This document shows positions 34,404-44,135 of a DNA stretch of 64,000 bases, one piece after another. The notes beneath the pieces are model-generated. The model was given only the letters and a program-made list of their open reading frames with translations, ran no database searches and was not told the DNA's origin. This stretch comes from Reichenbachiella ulvae (GTDB lineage Bacteria; Bacteroidota; Bacteroidia; Cytophagales; Cyclobacteriaceae): contig NZ_JAOYOD010000001.1 in assembly GCF_025833875.1 (NCBI RefSeq), forward strand, positions 5,429,501 to 5,493,500. The letters run 5' to 3'. Position 1 is the first letter of the stretch. Each line of letters begins with the position of its first letter. The translations under genes and the position numbers were made by a program.

Positions 34404-35330
34404 TTAAAGCTCTAATGCATCATTCATTTTACGAACAGCAGCAGCACTTGCTTCGAATTTCGCTTTTTCTTCATCATTCAATTTGAAGTCAATTACTTCT
34501 TCCCATCCATCTTTTCCGATGATTACGGGTACACCTACACAGATGTCTTCCTGTCCGTATTCACCTTCCAGGTATACAGAGGCAGACATCAATTTCTTTT
34601 GATCTCTTACGATCGCTTCTACCACTGCAGCACCTGCAGCACCTGGTGCATACCATGCAGAGGTTCCTAATAGACCAGTCAATGTAGCACCACCAACCAT
34701 AGTAGCTTTAGCTACTTCTTCTAATTTCTCTTCAGACAGGTAGTTAGATACCGGAGTAGAGTTGTAAGTAGCCAGGCGAGTCAAAGGAATCATAGTAGTG
34801 TCACCATGTCCGCCGATTACAACACCTTGTACATCGTTAGGGTTACAGTCAAGGGCCTCAGCCAGTCTGTATCTAAATCTTGAGCTATCCAAAGTTCCAC
34901 CCATTCCGATTACTCTATTTTTAGGTAGTCCACTAGACTTAGCAGACAAGTAAGTCATGGTGTCCATTGGGTTGGAGATCACAACCAAAATAGCATCTGG
35001 AGAATGCTTGATCAGGTTTTCGGTTACAGTCTTAACGATACCTACGTTGGTACCGATTAGCTCTTCTCTAGTCATTCCTGGTTTTCTTGGGATACCAGAT
35101 GTGATTACTACTACTTTAGAACCCGCAGTTTTGCTGTAGTCACCAGTTGTACCTACTACCTTGGTGTTGAAACCATTCAGCGTGGCGCATTGGTTAAGGT
35201 CCATGGCTTTACCTTCTGCAAAACCTTCTTTGATATCTAGAAGAACTACTTCATCTGCCAATTCTTTCATGGCACAGTATTCAGCTACGCTGGCTCCTAC
35301 ATTACCAGCTCCTACTACGGTTACTTTCAT
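34404..35330 (-). CDS. mdh: malate dehydrogenase
   Basis: This 308-residue enzyme is an LDH-like NAD-dependent malate dehydrogenase that interconverts malate and oxaloacetate in the TCA cycle. The dinucleotide motif GAGNVGASVAEYCA, DLNQCA, the substrate-binding loop GIPRKPGMTREELI (its arginines bind malate) and the catalytic histidine in GGHGDTTMIP are visible. It is a single-gene unit with its own terminator. A TACATTCG box at 35380-35387 on the minus strand could be its promoter. Confidence 0.96.
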   Translation of the reverse strand: MKVTVVGAGNVGASVAEYCAMKELADEVVLLDIKEGFAEGKAMDLNQCATLNGFNTKVVGTTGDYSKTAGSKVVVITSGIPRKPGMTREELIGTNVGIVKTVTENLIKHSPDAILVVISNPMDTMTYLSAKSSGLPKNRVIGMGGTLDSSRFRYRLAEALDCNPNDVQGVVIGGHGDTTMIPLTRLATYNSTPVSNYLSEEKLEEVAKATMVGGATLTGLLGTSAWYAPGAAGAAVVEAIVRDQKKLMSASVYLEGEYGQEDICVGVPVIIGKDGWEEVIDFKLNDEEKAKFEASAAAVRKMNDALEL

Positions 35331-35435
35331 TTCGCTTTTATTTAGAATTAAAAGATTCTCTTGTGATTGTTTTCTGGAGCGAATGTAGTTAAAAAAATGC
35401 CTTTATGATAGTTAAAAGCCCTTTTATGAGCAAAA

Positions 35436-35960
35436 TCATGGATTATTCTGATACACGCTTCCTAGCTGGAAAAAGCCGAAATTAGATTTGTACTCTTTGA
35501 ACACATTATCAGTGTACTGATTGTACAATTCAGCGATGGAGGCCATGATTTTTCCTTTGATTTCAGGGTGGTTGTCCAGGATCTCAAAAATATTGATTTG
35601 GGGGATCACATACAGATCCGCCTGTTCAGAAATAACGAGGGTATTGTAAATGCGCTTGCTACCCTCAATAAAAGCATTGTCGCCAAAAGAATTGCCTGCG
35701 TACACTTTGGCTAATTCTTCGGTATTCCCTTTGATGTCGATGTTCATGGAGATTACACCGGATTTTACAATATAGAGTGCATGGCTAGGGTCTCCGCTGA
35801 AAAACACCACTTCATTCTGCTTGTATTTTCGCAGATACATGTAGGGGAGAAATAGAGCCAGTTCGTCGTGATTCAGCTTTTCGAATTGCTTGATGTTGGA
35901 GAGAAATGAAAAGATTTCCAATTCATTCTTACTGTACCTTTTTTTGAAGGGGTTATACAT
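35436..35960 (-). CDS. cyclic nucleotide-binding domain protein without HTH
   Basis: This 174-residue protein is a cNMP-binding domain of the Crp superfamily (FLPYMYLRKYKQNEVVFFSG, then DLYVIPQINIFEILDNHPEI), but it stops after the C helix with no winged-helix DNA-binding domain. The expected phosphate-binding segment is FGDNAFIEGSKRIYNTLV, in which the usual arginine is partly matched. It overlaps the end of tilS by eight bases. It is probably a regulatory or sensory subunit. Confidence 0.88.
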   Translation of the reverse strand: MYNPFKKRYSKNELEIFSFLSNIKQFEKLNHDELALFLPYMYLRKYKQNEVVFFSGDPSHALYIVKSGVISMNIDIKGNTEELAKVYAGNSFGDNAFIEGSKRIYNTLVISEQADLYVIPQINIFEILDNHPEIKGKIMASIAELYNQYTDNVFKEYKSNFGFFQLGSVYQNNP

Positions 35961-37287
35961 TTCTTTCCATTTTTATGATGAGCGTTCGTTTTGTGGAGTC
36001 AGTGATTTTGTAGCGGTCATCGATCCGATGTCCTGCTACCCAAATGATATCATTATTTGATTCGAATAATAGCACTTTGTTTTTCAAGTTTAGTGGAATT
36101 TTGGCATCAATCATAAAATCACTAATCTTTTTTTGTTGCTTCATCCCTAGTGGGTAAAATCGATCTCCTTCTTCCCAATTCCTTATTTTAAGGGGGAATT
36201 TGAGCAGGTCAGCATCCAAGTAAGCCAAATTAGGGTCGGTAGAGAATTCTGCAGCCAAATCAATGTATGTCAGGCTGAACTGTTGGTCTCCAATTTCTAT
36301 TTTTTGGTCATCCGCCTGGATCCAACTTTCGATTTTTTCCTGATCAATCGGTGTGATTACCAGTTGATCACGGTCGACGATCAATTCTGACTGTTCAGAG
36401 GTAAATCGTTTGCCAGAATAACTACTGAGCGCTGTGATGATGGCTTTACACTGATCCAGATTGAAACCGTAAGGTCTGAGGATATCTTCTAAGATAACCA
36501 AGCCACCATTTTTAACATCCATCCAGCTCATGTCCAGCTTGTGCACATCGTTTTTTACCGAGGAGAATTTCTTCAAAATGGATTGAGTACGACTCTTGAG
36601 TAGGAGCTCTAGCGATTCGAATCTTTCTTGATTTTGTGCGTAGGTTTTTTCCAAACCTGGATTGATTTTTTTCAATTCAGGAATGACTAAATTTCTAATC
36701 CTGTTGCGGTGGTATTTGTTGCTCTCATTGGAGGCGTCTTCTCGCCAAATCAGCTTGTGCGCCTTGGCATAATGGAGGATTTCTTTTTTGCTAGCAAAGC
36801 TGAGTGGCCGAATCACCTTGTCTTTTTTCCTTTTTATTCCTCTGAGTCCGGCGATTCCGGTTCCTTTGGTAAAATTGAATAGGGCCGTTTCCAGGAGATC
36901 GTTGCTGTGATGTGCGGTCACCAGATAGCCATAGGCATGCGTATTCATCAGCTGTTCGAACCAGTCATATCTCAATTCTCTTGCAGCCATTTGAGTAGAG
37001 ATTTTTTTTTGTTCGGCTACACTCCCCGTCTCGAACCGGATCGTATGAAAAGGAACCTGGTATTGATCTGCCAGGGATTTGACCAGTTCTTCATCTTTGT
37101 CGGATTCTTCTCCTCTCAACTGGAAATTGCAGTGTGCGATTGCGAATTTCTGGCTCATTTCTTGCAGCAGATGGCAAATGACAATGGAGTCTACGCCTCC
37201 GCTGACAGCCACTAGTAGAGAATCGGTATTCGAAAAAAGCTGATGCTTTTGGATGAATTGTTGAAATTGTGTGCTGAGATTTGTCAC
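35953..37287 (-). CDS. tilS: tRNA(Ile)-lysidine synthase
   Basis: This 444-residue enzyme converts C34 of tRNA-Ile(CAU) to lysidine, changing its charging and decoding. The PP-loop SGGVDSIV is at residues 29-36 and the zinc- or substrate-linked HCNFQLRGEES follows. The C-terminal domain spans roughly residues 370-440. It is essential in most bacteria. The start lies 75 bases from the divergent ostA-like gene, so both likely share a promoter region. The next gene overlaps its stop. Confidence 0.95.
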   Translation of the reverse strand: MTNLSTQFQQFIQKHQLFSNTDSLLVAVSGGVDSIVICHLLQEMSQKFAIAHCNFQLRGEESDKDEELVKSLADQYQVPFHTIRFETGSVAEQKKISTQMAARELRYDWFEQLMNTHAYGYLVTAHHSNDLLETALFNFTKGTGIAGLRGIKRKKDKVIRPLSFASKKEILHYAKAHKLIWREDASNESNKYHRNRIRNLVIPELKKINPGLEKTYAQNQERFESLELLLKSRTQSILKKFSSVKNDVHKLDMSWMDVKNGGLVILEDILRPYGFNLDQCKAIITALSSYSGKRFTSEQSELIVDRDQLVITPIDQEKIESWIQADDQKIEIGDQQFSLTYIDLAAEFSTDPNLAYLDADLLKFPLKIRNWEEGDRFYPLGMKQQKKISDFMIDAKIPLNLKNKVLLFESNNDIIWVAGHRIDDRYKITDSTKRTLIIKMERNV

Positions 37288-37336
37288 CTATTAAATTTTA
37301 GATCAAACTTAGGTTTTTTTCGTTATTCATACGAAT

Positions 37337-37344
37337 TAGCTTTG
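37337..37344 (+). promoter_or_regulatory. -7 box before the ostA-like gene
   Basis: TAGCTTTG matches TAnnTTTG and lies 18 bases before the start codon of the OstA-like gene, in the 75-base gap to tilS. Confidence 0.4.
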
Positions 37345-37362
37345 CCTTCTACTAAATAGAAT

Positions 37363-39018
37363 ATGCGCAGAAAAATTTTCTTATTAATCCTGTTGGGATC
37401 CCTTCTAACAGCTCAGAGCATACAGGCTCAGCGCAAAGATAAAATTCGATACAAAGCCGAAAAGCTTACCAATGCACGTTCAGACGAGGGCGAGCGTTAC
37501 AAAAAACTGATTGATCGAGTGGTTTTTACCCAAAATGAGACGATCGTTTATTGTGATTCGGCCTATTTCTTCACGAAGAGAAATGTGATGGAAGCCTATG
37601 GTCGAGTGAGGATCAAACAAGGTGATTCGGTGACGATCACTGCCAAAAAATTGATTTATGAAGGGGATTCAGAAAAGGCGCTGCTACGTGAAGATGTGGT
37701 TTATAGAAAGGGTAGAAAGCGACTTTATACAGATTTCCTGGATTACCATATGAATACGGAAGTGGCCGAATTCAAAAATGATGGTAAGTTGGTCGATGAA
37801 CAAAATACCCTCACAAGTAGTTATGGTATCTACTATTCCAAAAGTCAGAAGGCTTATTTCTACAATGATGTATTGTTGGTATCTCCTGATTTTAACCTTC
37901 GAACAGATAGTCTGGAGTATTCTTCGTTTAGTAAGGTGGCCATTTCAAAAGGCCCAACTTACATAGACGACAGGCAAGGAACAACGGTCGATTCTAAAGG
38001 AGGAACCTATGCTACGACCAAGGAGCAAACGACTTTTGCCAAAGGGACAATTGAAACGAGAAATTATATCATTGTCGGAGATGATATCTTTATAGACGAG
38101 CTTAAAAAGTTTTACAAAGCGAAGGGCAATGTGGTAATGACATCCAAAAAGGATAATATTATCATTTTTGGCGATGAGGCTCTTTACAACAAGGAGGAGG
38201 GAATCAGCCAAGTCTACGGTAAGCCTGTGATGAAAAAGATCATGGAGGATGCAGATACTTTGTATATGTCAGCAGATACCCTGGTGGCTGTCGAGAATGT
38301 AGACAAAGACAAAGAAAGGGTTTTGGGTTATTACAAAATATTGATGTATCAGGATGGATTGCAAGGGCGATGTGATTCGCTGGCTTATTTTCTTTCGGAT
38401 TCTACCATACACATGTACAAAGACCCGATTTTATGGAATGAAAACAGTCAAATGGTGGCAGACTCGATTGATCTTACATTCAAGAATGATTTGATCTATA
38501 AGATGAACTTGACGCGACAGTCTTTTCTTTCTTCTTTGGATACCATGGGTCAATACAATCAAATTAAGGGGCGCAACATGATTGGCCAGTTCGATTCACT
38601 CGGGATGATTCAGACCATGGATGTAGATGGAAATGGAGAGAGTCATTATTTTGTATTGGAGGGAGATAGTTTGTTTCTTGGGATGAATAAAATTTTCTGT
38701 AGTAGGATGCGTATTCGTTTTGAAAACAATAGCATGCAGAATATATCCTTTTACAATCAACCAGAGGCTCAGTTTATTCCGCCCATTGAGTTGATGTCTG
38801 ACATGCATTTTTTAGAGGGCTTTGAATGGAGAGGGAATGAAAAACCTAGCAAAGAGGATGTAATTCAAAGAAACACAGCTATCCGTCCTGCTGATCCTTC
38901 AGATATTCCAAATCTTAATGACACAGCCCAGAAGATGAAGAAGAAATTGGATAAGGAAGTCCCTCCGGATCAACAAAGAGCAATAAAGCAAGAGGCCATG
39001 CAACGAAGGTCAAGATAA
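37363..39018 (+). CDS. OstA-like protein, LPS transport (LptA-type) component
   Basis: This 551-residue secreted protein has a signal peptide (residues 1-22) and several repeats of the OstA/LptA beta-jellyroll (for instance ETIVYCDSAYFFTKRNVMEA, and a KRLYTDFLDYHMNTE segment). LptA carries lipopolysaccharide from the inner to the outer membrane, and Bacteroidota commonly have long forms like this one. It lies directly upstream of bamD, so the region is devoted to outer-membrane biogenesis. The C-terminal part (about residues 480-551) is lysine-rich and less conserved. Confidence 0.9.
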   Translation: MRRKIFLLILLGSLLTAQSIQAQRKDKIRYKAEKLTNARSDEGERYKKLIDRVVFTQNETIVYCDSAYFFTKRNVMEAYGRVRIKQGDSVTITAKKLIYEGDSEKALLREDVVYRKGRKRLYTDFLDYHMNTEVAEFKNDGKLVDEQNTLTSSYGIYYSKSQKAYFYNDVLLVSPDFNLRTDSLEYSSFSKVAISKGPTYIDDRQGTTVDSKGGTYATTKEQTTFAKGTIETRNYIIVGDDIFIDELKKFYKAKGNVVMTSKKDNIIIFGDEALYNKEEGISQVYGKPVMKKIMEDADTLYMSADTLVAVENVDKDKERVLGYYKILMYQDGLQGRCDSLAYFLSDSTIHMYKDPILWNENSQMVADSIDLTFKNDLIYKMNLTRQSFLSSLDTMGQYNQIKGRNMIGQFDSLGMIQTMDVDGNGESHYFVLEGDSLFLGMNKIFCSRMRIRFENNSMQNISFYNQPEAQFIPPIELMSDMHFLEGFEWRGNEKPSKEDVIQRNTAIRPADPSDIPNLNDTAQKMKKKLDKEVPPDQQRAIKQEAMQRRSR

Positions 39019-39085
39019 TTGCATTTTAGTACGAAGAGGACATAGGATCGGACTCAATAAATAAGGATTTTACTATTAAGCACAC

Positions 39086-39093
39086 TATATTTG
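39086..39093 (+). promoter_or_regulatory. -7 box before bamD
   Basis: TATATTTG matches TAnnTTTG and lies seven bases before the bamD start codon, so a transcript from here would be nearly leaderless. Confidence 0.45.
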
Positions 39094-39100
39094 CAGGCTT

Positions 39101-39910
39101 ATGCGAAAAACAAGAGTTTTTGGGGTTTTTGTACTGTTTTTGGGGCTGATTGCGGCTACTTCCTGTAGCGAATTCAGGAAACTTCAAAAAAGTACAGATT
39201 GGAATGCGAAGTATCAGGCAGCTCTGGCATATTACGAAGAAGAAGAATATTATAAGGCAGGTACCTTGTTAGATCAGGTTTTGCCTGTGATCAAAGGTAC
39301 AGTTGATGGGGAAAAGGCTACTTTTTATAGAGCCTACTCTTATTACCACCAAAAACAATACATCCTAAGTGCGAGTTATTTCGGTGATTTTGCAAGAGTG
39401 TATTCACGAAGCGAATGGGCAGTAGAGGCTTCTTATATGGAGGCCTATTCTTTATATCTCCAGTCTCCGGATTACAATTTGGATCAGCAAAGTACCTATG
39501 CAGCTATCAATGCTTTTCAGGTTTTTTTGAATAGAAATCCTTATACAGACTATACCGAGGATGCTAATAAAATGATAGATGAGATGCAGCAAAAGCTGGA
39601 GAAGAAGGCATATGAAAATGCTAAGCACTATCATAAACTGGAAAGATGGGAAGCTGCAAGAGTGGCTTTCGAGACATTCGAAAAGGAATTTCCAGATTCG
39701 AAATTGAACGAAGATGTGAAGTATCTGGCTGTGGACGCGGAGTTTAGTTATGCCCAGCAAAGTATACGCGCTAAACAAAAAGAGCGCTACGACAAAACCA
39801 TTGAGCTTTATCAGGAGTTAGTAGATGAATATCCTGAGAGTAAGTATATAAAGGAGGCAGAAAAGATCTATATCGAATCTGTCCGTGAATTAGAAAAATT
39901 ATCAATTTAG
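39101..39910 (+). CDS. bamD: BamD outer-membrane assembly lipoprotein
   Basis: This 269-residue lipoprotein is a component of the BAM complex that folds beta-barrel proteins into the outer membrane. The lipobox is ATSC with C22 as the acylated residue. The mature part is a set of tetratricopeptide repeats (YYKAGTLLDQVLPVIKG, YHQKQYILSASYFGDFARVY, RWEAARVAFETFEKEF). The genes that follow are rpoZ and coaBC, a common order in the phylum. Confidence 0.95.
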   Translation: MRKTRVFGVFVLFLGLIAATSCSEFRKLQKSTDWNAKYQAALAYYEEEEYYKAGTLLDQVLPVIKGTVDGEKATFYRAYSYYHQKQYILSASYFGDFARVYSRSEWAVEASYMEAYSLYLQSPDYNLDQQSTYAAINAFQVFLNRNPYTDYTEDANKMIDEMQQKLEKKAYENAKHYHKLERWEAARVAFETFEKEFPDSKLNEDVKYLAVDAEFSYAQQSIRAKQKERYDKTIELYQELVDEYPESKYIKEAEKIYIESVRELEKLSI

Positions 39911-39922
39911 ATCATACATATT

Positions 39923-40246
39923 ATGGCAATTAATCCTTCAATCGAAACAAGAGATGTAGCTAAGCTTTCTGAGCAAACAGGAAATGTTTACAAATCAATT
40001 TCTGTGATTTCTAAGAGAGCAAGACAAATTTCTTCTAACGTAAAAGAAGAGTTGAACGGTAAGCTAGCAGAATTCGCATCTACTGTCGATAACCTTGAAG
40101 AGATCTTCGAAAACAGAGAGCAAATCGAAATTTCGAAGTTTTACGAAAGAATGCCTAAGCCAAGTAAGGTAGCTATCGAAGAATTCCTTGAGAAAAAGGT
40201 AATGTTCAGAGACGCGGATAGCGAAGAAGGCGGAATCAACGTATAA
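39923..40246 (+). CDS. rpoZ: RNA polymerase omega subunit (RpoZ/Rpb6 family)
   Basis: This 107-residue protein matches the Bacteroidota omega subunit of RNA polymerase, which helps assemble the beta' subunit. The segment TGNVYKSISVISKRARQISS is the omega-type motif. It lies 12 bases after bamD and nine bases before coaBC, in the usual order. It is not required for catalysis and the sequence shows nothing odd. Confidence 0.92.
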   Translation: MAINPSIETRDVAKLSEQTGNVYKSISVISKRARQISSNVKEELNGKLAEFASTVDNLEEIFENREQIEISKFYERMPKPSKVAIEEFLEKKVMFRDADSEEGGINV

Positions 40247-40255
40247 ATTACCCTC

Positions 40256-41449
40256 ATGGAGGGAAAAAAGATATTAGTAGCTGTATGCGGTAGTATCGCC
40301 GCATACAAGTCTGCTCTTCTGATCAGATTGCTGGTCAAAGCAGGGGCAGAGGTCAAGGTGGTGATGACACCATCTGCACAGTCTTTTATCACTCCATTGA
40401 CCTTAGCCACGCTATCTAAGCATCCAGTGGCCACCCAATTTGTTAAAAATGAATCGGGTGAATGGGAGAATCATGTCGATTTGGGTCTTTGGGCGGACCT
40501 GATGTTGGTAGCTCCTGCTAGTGCCCACACCATAGCCAAAATGGCCAATGGAATCTGCGACAACTTGCTGGTCGCAACCTATTTATCAGCAAGATGTCCT
40601 GTAGCTATCGCGCCCGCGATGGACCTGGACATGTATCAACACCCATCCACGCTTGCCAATATTCAAAAACTCCAATCCTTTGGAAACCAAATCATAGATG
40701 CCGAACATGGTGAGTTGGCCAGTGGTTTGACAGGTACTGGCCGCATGGCCGAACCAGAAAATATTTTGGCTTTTGTAGAAAAGCTGTTTCAGTCTAATCA
40801 ACGGTTTAAGGATAAAAAGGTAGTGATTACTGCTGGTCCTACCTATGAAGCGCTAGATCCTGTTCGGTTTATTGGAAACCACTCTTCAGGAAAGATGGGG
40901 CTGGCACTTGCACATGCTTTGGCAGATCAGGGAGCAGAAGTTCAGTTAGTTGCTGGGCCTGGGAAATATCCTATTGAGTCAGGGAAGGTATTCTTGACAC
41001 AGGTTCAATCAGCCGAACAAATGTATGAGCAAGTGTCTTCAAAATATGGACAAGCAGACATTGCCATCTTTGCAGCTGCTGTTGCTGATTATCGCCCGGC
41101 CAAGATTGCGGATCAAAAGATCAAGAAATCGGATGGTAGCATGACCATCGAGTTGGTAAAAAATAAGGATATAGCCGCTGAGATGGGCAAACTAAAGTCT
41201 GATAATCAAATCAATGTAGGTTTTGCTCTGGAGACTGAAAATGAGCAAGTTCATGCCCAGCAGAAATTAGAAAAGAAGAATTTTGATTTGATAGTTTTAA
41301 ATTCATTGAATGACAAAGGGGCTGGATTTTCGCATGATACCAACAAAATTACTATCTTCAACCGCCAAGGTACAGCCATTCCATTCGGCGTGAAAAGCAA
41401 GAAGGAAGTGGCCCTGGATATTGTGAATGCCATTTATGATTTGCTTTAA
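40256..41449 (+). CDS. coaBC: phosphopantothenoylcysteine synthetase/decarboxylase
   Basis: This 397-residue bifunctional enzyme of coenzyme A synthesis has an N-terminal flavoprotein decarboxylase (CoaC, to about residue 190; AVCGSIAAYKSALLIRLLVK, the catalytic histidine in ENHVDLGLWADL, and PAMDLDMYQ) and a C-terminal synthetase (CoaB) with ITAGPTYEALDPVRFIGNHS. Length is normal. It overlaps the DUF4835 gene by about 20 bases, so the two are translationally coupled. Confidence 0.95.
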   Translation: MEGKKILVAVCGSIAAYKSALLIRLLVKAGAEVKVVMTPSAQSFITPLTLATLSKHPVATQFVKNESGEWENHVDLGLWADLMLVAPASAHTIAKMANGICDNLLVATYLSARCPVAIAPAMDLDMYQHPSTLANIQKLQSFGNQIIDAEHGELASGLTGTGRMAEPENILAFVEKLFQSNQRFKDKKVVITAGPTYEALDPVRFIGNHSSGKMGLALAHALADQGAEVQLVAGPGKYPIESGKVFLTQVQSAEQMYEQVSSKYGQADIAIFAAAVADYRPAKIADQKIKKSDGSMTIELVKNKDIAAEMGKLKSDNQINVGFALETENEQVHAQQKLEKKNFDLIVLNSLNDKGAGFSHDTNKITIFNRQGTAIPFGVKSKKEVALDIVNAIYDLL

Positions 41450-42341
41450 GAGAATTCTGTTTTTAATTCTGGTTACGGTTATCTGCTTTTCATTAAAAGC
41501 GCAGGAACTGGACTGTCGTGTTCAAATCAATGCTCAGCAGCTCCAAACCACCGAACGTAGGGTGTTTGATGAAATGGAGGATGAGTTCACTCGGTTTTTG
41601 AATGACAGGAAGTGGACCGAAGGTGAGTTCCAGAATAATGAAAAGATCAAGTGCGCGATCATGATCAATATGGAGAGCCAACCCGACGTGTCTAATTTTA
41701 AGGCAAGTGTTCAAGTATTGTCGATTCGGCCAGTCTATGGTACCAATTACGAAACCTCCATTATCAATTTTGCGGATCGTGATTTCAATTTTGAATACAC
41801 CCAATCGCAGCCCCTCAACTATTCGGACAATGCCTATACTACCAATATCACTTCACTACTGGCTTATTATGCCTATATGATTTTGGCTTATGACTATGAT
41901 ACCTTTGAGAATTTAGGAGGAGATCGACTGTTCGAAAATTCGTGGCAATTGGTTGGATTGGCTCAGCAGGGTGGATATGGTGGATGGGATCAATTCAGTA
42001 GCGTGCGAAACCGCTATTGGTGGTCAGAAAATGCCCTGGATCAAGTGATGAAAGGGTTTAGGGAAGCCATGTACCTTTATCACCGACAAGGGCTCGATAT
42101 TATGGCAGAGGATCCAGAGAAGGGAAGAGCTAATATTTTAGAAGCCATCAAAAAAATCAATCAGGTAAACCGAGCCAAACCGCGATCGATCATGGTGATC
42201 ACCTTTATGGATACCAAAGCGGATGAGCTGGTCAGTGTATTCTCTGAGGGTAATATGAATGTTCGTCGGGAGGCATATGATATTTTGAAGACAATTGACC
42301 CATCCAGGGATGATGAATTCAAAAAGATTTTGACCAACTAG
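41427..42341 (+). CDS. DUF4835 secreted protein
   Basis: This 304-residue secreted protein of the Bacteroidota-specific DUF4835 family has a signal peptide ending around residue 25 (ILVTVICFSLKAQELDCRV) and a conserved SYNNAYTTNITSLLAYYAYMI-like segment near residue 140. No function is known for the family. It overlaps the coaBC stop; an alternative start at 41436 would shorten the overlap and give a more typical signal peptide. Its steady place between coaBC and recN is known in the phylum. Confidence 0.88.
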   Translation: MPFMICFKRILFLILVTVICFSLKAQELDCRVQINAQQLQTTERRVFDEMEDEFTRFLNDRKWTEGEFQNNEKIKCAIMINMESQPDVSNFKASVQVLSIRPVYGTNYETSIINFADRDFNFEYTQSQPLNYSDNAYTTNITSLLAYYAYMILAYDYDTFENLGGDRLFENSWQLVGLAQQGGYGGWDQFSSVRNRYWWSENALDQVMKGFREAMYLYHRQGLDIMAEDPEKGRANILEAIKKINQVNRAKPRSIMVITFMDTKADELVSVFSEGNMNVRREAYDILKTIDPSRDDEFKKILTN

Positions 42342-42402
42342 ATCGGATTATTTTTTAGATTCGCTTTTCTTTCGTGGCTATCATTTTCTGTCTGAAAACC
42401 TT

Positions 42403-44052
42403 ATGATTACGCATCTTTCTATAAGCAATTACGCCCTCATCCGCGAGCTCAATATCGAACCACACCAAGGTTTGAATATGATCACAGGCGAGACTGGTGC
42501 AGGTAAGTCTATTATGCTAGGAGCGGTAGGCTTGCTATTAGGAAATCGTGCAGATGTCAAAGCGCTGCTGGATAAGGAAAAAAAGTGCATAGTTGAAGCA
42601 GAATTTGAAGTCAAAGACTTGGGCCTCAACACTCTCTTTGAAGAACTGGATTTGGACTATGAAGATCATAGTATCATTCGTCGTGAGATCAGTCCTAAGG
42701 GCAAATCAAGAGCTTTTATCAATGATGTTCCAGTGACTTTGGATGTTTTGAAGGAGCTGGGATTGAAACTGATTGATATCCATTCTCAGAATGAAAGCCT
42801 CCAATTGAGTAAGAAAGAGGTGAAACTGGAAGTTTTAGATGACTTTGCTCAAAGCAAGAAACAACTGATTGGTTATCAGTCAGTATTTAGGCAATACAAC
42901 CGTGTAGAAAGAGAACTCAATGATTTGCTAGAGCAAACGAAAAGTGCCAAGCAAGATGCGGATTACAAGAACTTCCTGTTAGATGAACTAGTCAAAGCAG
43001 ATCTACAGTCTAGTGAACAAGAGGAGCTAGAAGAGGAGTTGTCGGTGTTGGAAAATGCCGAAGAAATTAAACTTCAACTTTCACAGATTTACAACGAATT
43101 TGATGGTCAGGACATGGGAGTCAATGATCGATTAAAGGAGGCTGTAAGTGCTCTGAACAAAATGGCTTCTTTTGGGAAGGAAATTGAAGGTTTAGGGGAG
43201 AGGTTGAGTTCTGCTGTGACAGAAATAGTCGATGTGATCGGTGAGATTAATGCTGTACAGGAAACCGTAGAACATAACCCTGAGCGTATTGCAGAAGTGA
43301 AGAGTCGATTAGATTTGATCTTTCAGCTTCAGCAAAAACACCAGGTCAATTCGGTAGGTGCCTTGTTGGATATCCAAACTAAGTTGGAGCAGGAGGCCAG
43401 TGGAGTGATGGATATGGACGAGAAGTTAGAGTCCTTGAAAACGGAATTGTCCGAGTTGAAGAAAAAAATGGTGCAGGAGGCGGAATCGCTTTCAGAATTG
43501 CGACGAAGCAAAATCGATACTTTCTGTAATCAAATTACCGAATTGCTGAAGGAATTGGGAATGCCTGATGGCTATCTGGAAGTGGCCTACAAGCGGGTAG
43601 ATCCATGGAAGATGGGTATTGATGAAGTGGAGTTCTTATTCACTGCCAACAAAGGGATATCACCTGAGCCTTTGTCAAAAGTGGCTTCTGGTGGGGAGTT
43701 TTCCAGACTGATGTTTTGCGTCAAATATGTGCTGGCAAGTAAGACAGCCATGCCTACGGTCATTTTTGATGAGATAGATACGGGAGTGTCAGGCGAGATT
43801 GCTATTAAGTTAGCACAGTTGATGAAAAAGATGTCAGCCAATCACCAGTTGATTTCCATCAGTCATTTGCCGCAAGTGGCAGCCAAAGGCGATCGACATT
43901 ATTTTGTCTACAAGGATAACCAATCAGATAAGACTCAAAGTGCAATCAAATTGCTGGACGACCAGTCTAGACTGGAAGCCATTGCAAAGATGATAGGAGG
44001 GGATAATCCGTCCGAAGTGGCCATCAATAGTGCACGAGAGTTAATAGGATAG
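42403..44052 (+). CDS. recN: DNA repair protein RecN
   Basis: This 549-residue SMC-like ATPase acts early in double-strand break repair. Walker A ITGETGAGKSIM is near residue 27, a long coiled coil occupies the middle (about residues 150-370), and the C-terminal half has the signature LSKVASGGEFSRLMF and Walker B PTVIFDEIDTGVSG. Length and motif order are normal. It is followed by fabI with an independent promoter. Confidence 0.95.
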   Translation: MITHLSISNYALIRELNIEPHQGLNMITGETGAGKSIMLGAVGLLLGNRADVKALLDKEKKCIVEAEFEVKDLGLNTLFEELDLDYEDHSIIRREISPKGKSRAFINDVPVTLDVLKELGLKLIDIHSQNESLQLSKKEVKLEVLDDFAQSKKQLIGYQSVFRQYNRVERELNDLLEQTKSAKQDADYKNFLLDELVKADLQSSEQEELEEELSVLENAEEIKLQLSQIYNEFDGQDMGVNDRLKEAVSALNKMASFGKEIEGLGERLSSAVTEIVDVIGEINAVQETVEHNPERIAEVKSRLDLIFQLQQKHQVNSVGALLDIQTKLEQEASGVMDMDEKLESLKTELSELKKKMVQEAESLSELRRSKIDTFCNQITELLKELGMPDGYLEVAYKRVDPWKMGIDEVEFLFTANKGISPEPLSKVASGGEFSRLMFCVKYVLASKTAMPTVIFDEIDTGVSGEIAIKLAQLMKKMSANHQLISISHLPQVAAKGDRHYFVYKDNQSDKTQSAIKLLDDQSRLEAIAKMIGGDNPSEVAINSARELIG

Positions 44053-44082
44053 AAATTAGAAAATGAAAGTCAAAGAATCTCA

Positions 44083-44090
44083 TATCTTTG
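44083..44090 (+). promoter_or_regulatory. -7 box before fabI
   Basis: TATCTTTG matches TAnnTTTG and lies 45 bases before the fabI start, indicating an independent promoter within the cluster. Confidence 0.45.
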
Positions 44091-44135
44091 CCTCTCAAAT
44101 AGCAATAAACGAACAATCAAATAAAATAATATCAA

